64,000 bases of DNA from Chloroflexota bacterium (lineage in GTDB: Bacteria; Chloroflexota; Dehalococcoidia; GIF9; AB-539-J10). Below the pieces are notes generated by a model. That model did no database searches, was not told the DNA's origin, and saw only the letters and a list, made by a program, of their open reading frames with translations. A program made the translations under genes and the position numbers. The stretch is from contig JACAEN010000008.1 in NCBI GenBank assembly GCA_013388845.1, forward strand, positions 1-64,000, in the 5' to 3' direction. Positions 56,991 through 64,000 of the stretch are shown one piece after another. Positions within the stretch are counted from its first letter, which is position 1. Every line of letters begins with the position of its first letter.

Positions 56991-57327
56991 TGCTGCCCAT
57001 TACCTCCCAAACTATCATGGCAAATGCGAAAAGCTACATGGCCACCGCTTCAACGTAGTAGCTCGTTTACAGGTAGCCGAGCTCGATGAGTCGGGCCTGG
57101 CTTACGATTTCGCTCAGCTTAAGCAGCACCTGAGGGAAGTCCTGTCTCGGTTCGACCACACTTGCCTCAACGACCTGTCCCCTTTTGATAAGATTGGGCC
57201 CTCCAGCGAGAATATCGCCGCCACTATATATAATGCGCTTCAGCCTCATTTTGCCCGCTCTTCAGCAAAGCTGGTGAGTGTAGAAGTCTGGGAATCGCCC
57301 ACAACAGGCGTGTCCTATAGTCCCTGA
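56959..57327 (+). CDS. 6-pyruvoyl tetrahydropterin synthase/QueD family protein
   Basis: EHFDAAHYLPNYHGKCEKLHGHRFNV; FDHTCLNDL; PSSENIAATIYNAL; VEVWESPTTGVSY. Confidence 0.95.
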   Translation: MYQIFVEEHFDAAHYLPNYHGKCEKLHGHRFNVVARLQVAELDESGLAYDFAQLKQHLREVLSRFDHTCLNDLSPFDKIGPSSENIAATIYNALQPHFARSSAKLVSVEVWESPTTGVSYSP

Positions 57328-57328
57328 G

Positions 57329-57541
57329 TTAAGTTTGCTGTTCCGGCGGCAACAGATTGGGAATGGTGTCCACAATGGGATAAGAATAGTGACAATTGGA
57401 GCAATAAAGAGAACCGGTGACTACTTCCTCCCCTTTTTCTTCATCCACTTTAAGCTCCAAATCCCCTTTACATACAGGACAGGCTAAGATTTTCATCAAC
57501 TCTTTTTTCATTTCCGATTCCCAATTATACCATATGAGCAC
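57329..57541 (-). CDS. Trm112/UPF0434-like zinc-ribbon protein
   Basis: ELMKILACPVCKGDLELKV...GSLYCSNCHYSYPIVDTIPNLLPP. Confidence 0.93.
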   Translation of the reverse strand: MLIWYNWESEMKKELMKILACPVCKGDLELKVDEEKGEEVVTGSLYCSNCHYSYPIVDTIPNLLPPEQQT

Positions 57542-57586
57542 TGAAACTAAGATAGTAAAGTGCTATAATACTTGCAGGAGAATAAA

Positions 57587-57934
57587 GTGACAATCCAGAT
57601 TAAAAAGACTTATAAGAATTTAAATCCCGGGATGCTCTGCGACGAAGTAAAAGGCTTGTTGCAGAAACAAGGGATTCTAGTTGTGGAAACTGAGTCGCAA
57701 ACATATGGGCTTCCCAGTGGCGCCACCCAATCGCGTACTACACTGGCATTAAAAACACAGGCCGAACAAGAGAAAAACCAGAAGGAATGCGGCAGCGTAC
57801 ATATTCTGGGCGCACCGCAGGACGAAACAAAAATGCTCCTTGACATAGATGAGACTCTTTTCCCCAAGGAAAAACTCTCTGCTTTTCAAAATGACCTCGA
57901 TTTTATCCTCGGCTCATACGAAATGAAGTGGTAG
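57587..57934 (+). CDS. hypothetical protein (ORF track TTG 57572; GTG 57587 after AGGAG likely)
   Basis: Coding-like ORF; no family recognised. Confidence 0.55.
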   Translation: MTIQIKKTYKNLNPGMLCDEVKGLLQKQGILVVETESQTYGLPSGATQSRTTLALKTQAEQEKNQKECGSVHILGAPQDETKMLLDIDETLFPKEKLSAFQNDLDFILGSYEMKW

Positions 57935-58113
57935 ACGAACAGCTTTCAGACCAGAACCAGCTTGCCAGGGAAACCAGACAGGAACGAAGAGAAAGGCGGC
58001 GAGCCAGGGAAAAAGCCAAGATGCTCCAGCATGGCAAGAGCCTGGCCAGGGTATATAGGGACGCTGTATCCAAGAGAGCTAAGACCGCCAAACCCCGCAA
58101 GCAGTCAGACTAA
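57928..58113 (+). CDS. small Arg/Lys-rich hypothetical protein
   Basis: Overlaps the preceding ORF stop; RQERRERRRAREKAKMLQHGKSLARVYRDAVSKRAKTAKPRKQ. Confidence 0.45.
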   Translation: MVDEQLSDQNQLARETRQERRERRRAREKAKMLQHGKSLARVYRDAVSKRAKTAKPRKQSD

Positions 58114-58159
58114 AACCTAGCGGTTGTATGACAAAAAAGTTCCTTCTCAGAGGAGGCCG

Positions 58160-58355
58160 TGAAACGTTCATAACCCCCTTCATCCCCCTTATCTTAAGGG
58201 GGATGTTTAAGAAGAGAGCCTTATCTTAAAGGGAATGTTGCAGGAGAGAATCCTCATCTTAAGGGCTGACACGAAACTTCACCTAAGATCCCCCTCTTAA
58301 AATAAGAGGGGAAAGGGGAGTTATGAAGGAGAGACCTCTAATTTTAAGATGGAAC
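58160..58355. repeat. cluster of degenerate palindromic repeats (cccccttatcttaaggggg family)
   Basis: catcccccttatcttaagggggatg; gagccttatcttaaagggaatg; gatccccctcttaaaataagaggggaaaggggagttatgaag. Confidence 0.8.
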
Positions 58356-58421
58356 TTGTGGAAAAACCAAACTATTACCCGGTATCTAGTACTCTATGAA
58401 AACAAAGTTTCTCAGGGGCAA

Positions 58422-59339
58422 CTAGTTGGCTCGGCGTTTTGAGCAGATTGCCGAGCACTGTTCACATTCATTGTCGCAGGGCTCAGCATGAATGATGACA
58501 CTAGCCTCGCGGAGCGTACTCTGTATTTCGCCCTCAATCTGGTCGCATATTTGGTGAGCTTGCTCCAGACTAATGTCACTGGCCATTACCAGATGAAGGT
58601 CTATATAGCTCTGGCTGCCAGCCCGACGTGTCCGTAGTGCGTGGAAGCCGGACACCTCGCGACTGTGTTTCCCTAAACAATTTTCGATGACCGCCTGTTG
58701 TGAAGGAGGCAATTTTTCATCAAGCAATCCGGATATCGGCTTACGGATAGTATCAAAAGCTACTTTCAGGATGTAAATAGCAACTCCGATAGCGAGTATA
58801 GGGTCAATAATATTGAGCCCGGTGAATCGCACTATTGCCAATCCCACTAACACGGCTGAGGCGGAGTAGACATCGGTGGCAATATTGCGGGCATTAGCTT
58901 CCAAGGCTACTGAGCCAGTGCTTCGGGCTACGTTTAGCAGATGCCGAGATAGGAAGATACTGACCACTATGGAAACCGCCATCACGGCTATCCCGGCTTC
59001 GGCTAGTTCAATGCTAGAGCCCTTTATTATCCGGCCTATTGCCGAATAGATTATTAATCCGCCGGCAATGAAAATCAGAATTCCTTGCAAGCTGCCAGCA
59101 ATGTCCTCTACCCTACCATGACCATACGGATGTTCGGCATCGGCGGGCTTAGCCGCAATGCGAATAGCCGAGAAGGCAACAATCCCGGCAAACAAATCTA
59201 ATAAGCTGTCAGCGGCCTGGGCCAGGATGCTGATACTGCCGGTGAGCCAGCTGACGACCACCTTAAATATTATTAACCCGACGACTACACCAATCAGCAG
59301 CTTGGTAGCCCCGGCTTTGGTCGAAAATATTTTATTCAC
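58422..59339 (-). CDS. cation diffusion facilitator family transporter
   Basis: SILAQAADSLLDLFAGIVAF; AKPADAEHPYGHGRVEDIAG; cytoplasmic domain IDLHLVM; C-terminal Cys-rich CDNECEQCSAIC. Confidence 0.94.
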   Translation of the reverse strand: MNKIFSTKAGATKLLIGVVVGLIIFKVVVSWLTGSISILAQAADSLLDLFAGIVAFSAIRIAAKPADAEHPYGHGRVEDIAGSLQGILIFIAGGLIIYSAIGRIIKGSSIELAEAGIAVMAVSIVVSIFLSRHLLNVARSTGSVALEANARNIATDVYSASAVLVGLAIVRFTGLNIIDPILAIGVAIYILKVAFDTIRKPISGLLDEKLPPSQQAVIENCLGKHSREVSGFHALRTRRAGSQSYIDLHLVMASDISLEQAHQICDQIEGEIQSTLREASVIIHAEPCDNECEQCSAICSKRRAN

Positions 59340-59430
59340 TTTCTTACCTTCCCTGATATAAAACTACAGAGACCAGAAGTTTACAGCGATATTTCGACTA
59401 AGGCAACTGTTATCTAGCGGGTTGTTTACC

Positions 59431-59473
59431 AACCCCTCACCCTTTAGCCTTCTCCCATTCACAAGGGGAGAGG
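59431..59473. repeat. degenerate interspersed repeat (cccctcacccttt...ttctcccattcacaaggggagagg)
   Basis: Similar to the ctctccc/gggagag palindrome family. Confidence 0.55.
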
Positions 59474-59544
59474 CAAAGATAACTACTCGAGGAACCCAAC
59501 CAGAGCTAGAATGACCCTCGGTAAATAAGTTAAAATAGCGGATT

Positions 59545-60927
59545 ATGGATGACTCTGTGGGCAATGGTACCAGCAAAAAAGTGGTACTCCTTATCACCAC
59601 AACAGCCTCGTTTATTTTCCCCTTTACGCTCTCCGCTGTGAATATTGCCCTCCCTAGAATCGGGAAAGAGCTATCATTGGATGCCGTCATGTTAGGCTGG
59701 ATTGCCACCGCCTATCTTCTGTCTTCGGCAACCTTTATTGTTCCCTTCGGCAGAATAGCTGACATATATGGCAGGAAGAAGATTTTCAGTTCTGGCATAG
59801 TTACCTTCACGCTCTCGTCTCTTTTTTGCGGAATGGCAAGCTCCGGCACTATGCTCATTTCTTGCCGGGCTTTTCAAGGAATTGGCGGTGCCATGTTTGG
59901 CGGAGCCGCAGTAGCATTGCTTACTACAGTATTTTCCGCCAATGAGAGGGGAAAAGTCCTGGGGATAAATGTCGCAGTAACATATACCGGCCTTTCCGTA
60001 GGCCCGGTCTTGGGTGGGATTCTCACACAGCATCTTGGTTGGAGGAGTATCTTTTTTCTGAGCGCGCTCCTGGGCTTGGTAGTTATTGGCATTGTTTTAT
60101 GGAAGCTAAAAGGTGAGTGGACCGGGGCGAAGGGCGAGAGATTTGATTTCGCAGGCTCCGCAATCTATATCTTTGGACTTGTCGCGCTGGTATACGGTTT
60201 TACTCTTCTGCCGGCGATGTCCGGAGTGTGGTTGATTGTGGGAGGCATTATAGGGCTTTCCGCGTTCATCAGGTGGGAAATGAGAACAAGAAGCCCGGTT
60301 CTGGATATGAGCCTCTTCAGAAACAGCAAGGCCTTTACCTTTTCTAACCTGGCAGCGTTGATTAATTACAGTGCCACATGGGCCGTATCTTTACTCATAA
60401 GCCTTTATTTACAGTATCTGAAGGGATTCAACCCTCAAGGTGCCGGCTTGATTCTGATCGCCATGCCCGCTATGCAAGCTATTTTTTCACCGCTGGCTGG
60501 CAGGCTTTCCGACAGAATTGAACCAAGGCTGATTGCCTCAACAGGAATGGTGCTGACCACCATAGGACTCACCATATTCATCTTCCTCAATGAGCAAACT
60601 CCCCTGCAGTTAGTCATCGGCAATTTGATGCTGATGGGTTTGGGCTTTGCCCTTTTCTCATCTCCTAATACCAATGCGGTTATGGGTTCGGCGCCAAAAA
60701 CGGCTTACGGGGTAGCCTCGGCAACGCTGGCAACGATGCGCCAAGTGGGCATGGTCTTCAGCATGGGAGTTGCCATGCTGATGTTTGCGCTGTACATCGG
60801 GAGAGTTCAAATTACACCTGAATACTACCCGCTCTTCCAGGCAAGCACAAAAACGTCGTTCATAATTTTCGCCGTTCTCTGCTTCGGCGGCATATTTGCC
60901 TCGCTCGCCAGGGGTAAGGTGCGGTAG
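59545..60927 (+). CDS. MFS transporter, DHA2/EmrB-QacA-like
   Basis: Multi-TM; GRIADIYGRKKIFSSGIVTFT; RAFQGIGGAMFGGAAVALLTTVF; VTYTGLSVGPVLGGILTQHLGWRSIF. Confidence 0.94.
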   Translation: MDDSVGNGTSKKVVLLITTTASFIFPFTLSAVNIALPRIGKELSLDAVMLGWIATAYLLSSATFIVPFGRIADIYGRKKIFSSGIVTFTLSSLFCGMASSGTMLISCRAFQGIGGAMFGGAAVALLTTVFSANERGKVLGINVAVTYTGLSVGPVLGGILTQHLGWRSIFFLSALLGLVVIGIVLWKLKGEWTGAKGERFDFAGSAIYIFGLVALVYGFTLLPAMSGVWLIVGGIIGLSAFIRWEMRTRSPVLDMSLFRNSKAFTFSNLAALINYSATWAVSLLISLYLQYLKGFNPQGAGLILIAMPAMQAIFSPLAGRLSDRIEPRLIASTGMVLTTIGLTIFIFLNEQTPLQLVIGNLMLMGLGFALFSSPNTNAVMGSAPKTAYGVASATLATMRQVGMVFSMGVAMLMFALYIGRVQITPEYYPLFQASTKTSFIIFAVLCFGGIFASLARGKVR

Positions 60928-60959
60928 TGCTTCACGTCGTTGCGACCCGCCCTTTTGCT

Positions 60960-61442
60960 TCAGGGCAGGCGAGTTATCCCAGAAGGCGGTTTTTTATGTA
61001 GCTCAAACTCTATTCCGGCTTCTCGAAACAGGCTTAGAAAAGAATCATCAGCATATTTGCCAAAGGTTACAAAGCGCTTGATTTTGGCATTGACCAGCAT
61101 CTTAGCACAGAGTATGCATGGTGAATGGGTAACGTAAATCGTGGCACCTTCCAGGCTCACCCCATGTAGTGAGGCCTGTATGATGACATTCTGCTCGGCG
61201 TGAATACCCCGGCATATCTCCTGCCTGGTTCCAGATGCTATGCCCAGCTCATCCCTGAGGCAGCCAAGCTCCAGGCAATCTTTAAGTCCGGCGGGAGCCC
61301 CATTGTAGCCGGTGGCTAATATATGCTTGTCCTTCACAGCCACTGCACCGACATGGTGGCGCCGGCAAGTGGAACGCTCCGCCACCACAGAAGCTATCTT
61401 GAGAAAATATTCATCTATGTCGGGCCTGGTTTTTTTTGTCAT
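60960..61442 (-). CDS. deoxycytidylate deaminase (dCMP deaminase/ComEB-like)
   Basis: [58 protein letters not shown]. Confidence 0.94.
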   Translation of the reverse strand: MTKKTRPDIDEYFLKIASVVAERSTCRRHHVGAVAVKDKHILATGYNGAPAGLKDCLELGCLRDELGIASGTRQEICRGIHAEQNVIIQASLHGVSLEGATIYVTHSPCILCAKMLVNAKIKRFVTFGKYADDSFLSLFREAGIEFELHKKPPSGITRLP

Positions 61443-61981
61443 TTCAAAGCCGATAGAACTCGTTTTATCTCTCTTTCCAGTTCCTCCAAGGAAGCCTCAT
61501 TTAGTATAGTGAAGTCGGCCATGGCAATTGGCCCACCTTTGTTAATTTTCTCTATCTCGGATTTATCCCGACTGGCTGCTTCCTCGAGCGTTAAGGGGCG
61601 CTCTGTTCTACGTGCAAGTCTTTTATGCCTAGTAGCAGGAGACGCCCAAACCGCCAGCACGCTGAGCCTTTTCCCATAGCGCTCCTTCAATAAAGTATAC
61701 TCTTCCCAAGAGTAAAGCCCATCTACGACAACATTCGACGATTTCAGTAAGCTATCTATCGTGGGCAAGTTCAATTTGGCATAAGCCGCCATCCCATGCT
61801 CTTTCCTCAGTAGTTGTCTGATATAACGCTCGTTTTCTTCACTTGGCTGGAGTCCTCTTTTCCTAAGCTCCTCGTCTGTAATGTCTCCAAACCGAACCTT
61901 CTTAAAGCCATGCTCTTCAAATATCCTGGCTACCTCTGACTTGCCCGCACCCGTCATGCCCACAATTGCTACCACTTTCAT
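61439..61981 (-). CDS. P-loop nucleotide kinase-like ATPase (dephospho-CoA kinase-like)
   Basis: [63 protein letters not shown]. Confidence 0.85.
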   Translation of the reverse strand: MKVVAIVGMTGAGKSEVARIFEEHGFKKVRFGDITDEELRKRGLQPSEENERYIRQLLRKEHGMAAYAKLNLPTIDSLLKSSNVVVDGLYSWEEYTLLKERYGKRLSVLAVWASPATRHKRLARRTERPLTLEEAASRDKSEIEKINKGGPIAMADFTILNEASLEELEREIKRVLSALK

Positions 61982-62128
61982 GGTTTACTCGCATCAACCC
62001 CGACAAGTGTCGGGGAACTACAACAGTAGTTATATTATCAAGATTTAGACAACTATCATAGAGAAAATCCCAGACCTGAGAAAAAATTGAGCACCCCATC
62101 CTTCAATAAACTTAGGACAGGCTCTTAA

Positions 62129-62150
62129 TCCTCTCCCGTCAAGGGAGAAG
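62129..62150. repeat. palindromic repeat cctctcccgtcaagggagaag
   Basis: Same family as 5541-5580. Confidence 0.7.
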
Positions 62151-62268
62151 AAATTTGGCTTTGTCCCTAATAATGGAAAATATCGTAGTGCCTTGCCTGG
62201 CAGTTCGGCCCAGATTATACTAAGTTTCTGTAACCTGGGTTACGTAAGCCTGAGTTGTAGGTGAACAA

Positions 62269-62784
62269 GTGTTCGGTATCCTTTCCAGAGACGACATCCT
62301 GAAGATGCTAAAGGCAAGTCCTCCCCTAGTGGAGAACTTATGCGATGTCCAGAAGCAGGTTCAACCCAATGGCATTGACTTGACTCTAAAGGAAGTAGCT
62401 TTGCTTTCCTCACCGGGTGGCCTGGGCTTCAGCAACGAAGACAGAATCCTTTCCCGCGCTTCCCCGCTCGTTTTCGACGGCTTGGGCCGTATAGACCTCC
62501 TGCCTGGTTGTTATCTAGTTACATATAACGAGGTGGTCAATCTTCCCAAAAACATAATGGCCCTGGCTGCACCCCGGTCAAGCCTTCTCCGCTGCGGCGT
62601 CAGCATTCACAGTGCAGTCTGGGATGCCGGCTATTCAGGCAGGTCGCAGTCTCTTATGGTGGTCTATAATGCACAGGGGTTTCGGCTACACAGGAACGCT
62701 CGGATTGTTCAAATGGTCTTCTTCTCCTTAAGCCGCGAGGTAGCCCAAGGCTATCAAGGTATGTTTCAAGGCGAGAACATCTGA
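62269..62784 (+). CDS. dCTP deaminase/dUTPase-family protein
   Basis: QPNGIDLTLKEV; APRSSLLRCGVSIHSAVWDAGYSGRSQSLMVVYN. Confidence 0.87.
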   Translation: MFGILSRDDILKMLKASPPLVENLCDVQKQVQPNGIDLTLKEVALLSSPGGLGFSNEDRILSRASPLVFDGLGRIDLLPGCYLVTYNEVVNLPKNIMALAAPRSSLLRCGVSIHSAVWDAGYSGRSQSLMVVYNAQGFRLHRNARIVQMVFFSLSREVAQGYQGMFQGENI

Positions 62785-62809
62785 TAACGATCTCAAGTTG
62801 GGGCTAATC

Positions 62810-64000
62810 CTATTTACTCGTTGACTCTCTTACCTGCTCCAACCTGTGCGCATCGCTCGTTAGGGATACACGTATTTTCTCAGCAACCTTGCGGAAATGG
62901 AATCCCTGAGCAGCAAGCGTCATGGATAAAGGGAAGGTTTTTGGTTTTTTCAGCAATGTCCAGACAAATAATTTCCAATAATGTATTCTCCCCTTTTCCT
63001 GGACTCCCAAAACCCACATGGATCTTATCCAGGCTATAAAATGGAGAAAGGAAATCCTGAGTTTTCCTTTGTTGCTAGGTTTATACTCCTTCAGAAAGGT
63101 TTTGATGCGCTCATAGTATTGCTTGGGGGCATAGATTGTATCTAGAACATGCTTATAGCCCCTGACAAGCGTTTCGTGACCCATTTTGGGGATGAAGTTA
63201 GTTGAACCATCCGTGTTGTCCCCGGTACCACCTCGCAGTAGACGGTTCTCCTCTTTTAAGCGTTTGTATAATCTTGTCCCCGGGGGGGCCATCAACACAC
63301 CGACCATAGCGGTAACGATTCCACTGTTTTGAATGAAATCTATCTGGCTCTTGAAGATTGAAATCGGGTCACTATCAAACCCCACAATAAATCCTCCCTG
63401 CACCTGCAAGCCATGGTGCTGTATCTTCTTAACCGCAGCCAATAAATCACGACCTTTGTTTGGCAGCTTGTTACATTCAACAAGACTTTCTTCATTGGGG
63501 CTTTCGATGCCCACAAATACCGTGTCAAATCCTGCCTCAACCATTAGACGCATTAGTTCTTCGTCATCGGCAAGATTCATAGATGCTTCTGTATAGAATG
63601 AAAAGGGACGTTTCCTCTCCTCCATCCATTCAATTATGGCTGGCAGAATTTCCGACTTTAGTTTCCGTTTGTTGCCAATGAAATTATCGTCCACAAAGAA
63701 TACGCTAGCTCGCCATCCCATATCGTATAACGCCTCTAGTTCAGCTATTACCTGACTTCTATCCTTGGTTCGTGGTATATGCCCGTTCAGTATAATGATA
63801 TCGCAGAACTCACAATTGAAAGGACAGCCTCGAGAATACTGGATAGTCATCGATTGGTATTTTCTCCTGTTGATAAGTGACCACAAAGGCACAGGAGTTT
63901 TCCTGATATCTGGCCATTCTTCAGACTGGTAGATATGTTTGGCACAGCCCTTCTCTAAATCTTCCAAAAAGCGCGGCAGTATATCTTCAGCCTCGCCAAA
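62810..64000 (-). CDS. B12-binding-type radical SAM protein (DUF4070-like), 5' end beyond the right edge
   Basis: YSRGCPFNCEFCDIIILNGHIPRTKDRSQVIAELEAL; frame stays open upstream to 64000 (FGEAEDILPRFLEDLEKG). Confidence 0.92.
   Translation of the reverse strand, partial: FGEAEDILPRFLEDLEKGCAKHIYQSEEWPDIRKTPVPLWSLINRRKYQSMTIQYSRGCPFNCEFCDIIILNGHIPRTKDRSQVIAELEALYDMGWRASVFFVDDNFIGNKRKLKSEILPAIIEWMEERKRPFSFYTEASMNLADDEELMRLMVEAGFDTVFVGIESPNEESLVECNKLPNKGRDLLAAVKKIQHHGLQVQGGFIVGFDSDPISIFKSQIDFIQNSGIVTAMVGVLMAPPGTRLYKRLKEENRLLRGGTGDNTDGSTNFIPKMGHETLVRGYKHVLDTIYAPKQYYERIKTFLKEYKPSNKGKLRISFLHFIAWIRSMWVLGVQEKGRIHYWKLFVWTLLKKPKTFPLSMTLAAQGFHFRKVAEKIRVSLTSDAHRLEQVRESTSK

Noticed and set aside
58160-58355. 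Possible CRISPR array
   Set aside because: Repeats are palindromic, degenerate and irregularly spaced with no unique spacers; they match dispersed intergenic elements.

Overview
This 64 kb window is gene-dense bacterial chromosome. Gene content (Hdr/Mvh/Nfn electron-bifurcation genes, Tup tungstate transporter, HgdC-type activases, intergenic palindromic repeats) suggests an anaerobic Chloroflexota/Dehalococcoidia-like organism; this assignment is inference. I see about 65 supportable CDS, four tRNAs, a probable Moco/Tuco riboswitch with an adjacent terminator, a CIRCE-like element and several families of short interspersed palindromic repeats. No rRNA, CRISPR array, transposase or integrase was found. 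Main loci: Fur/ferritin/ZIP; dnaC-like/dnaD-like/dnaB/rplI/trxB; HgdC-type activase and dehydratase-like genes; rpmF/fabD/nusB; hdr-nfn-mvh; tupABC-moaAC; rplY/rluD/lspA; pckA; hrcA-grpE-dnaK; glyA/prs/secA; ricT/holB/lysA; a leuCD-like/IDH cluster; folP-folK-PTPS. The most unusual signals are: (1) two toxin-antitoxin modules, hicBA after prs and vapBC after fmdB, each starting directly after the host gene stop codon and followed by an exact direct repeat of that gene's 3' end (47 bp and 22 bp), with two further gene-tail remnants nearby; (2) palindromic interspersed repeats inserted in frame in protein genes (dnaC-like, dnaD-like, probably moaC and tupC) and nested inside one another; (3) a tandem-duplicated DnaC-like AAA+ protein; (4) a putative EVE-like plus PD-(D/E)XK-like fusion protein next to vapBC and an HNH gene; (5) an Hdr-Nfn-Mvh locus.
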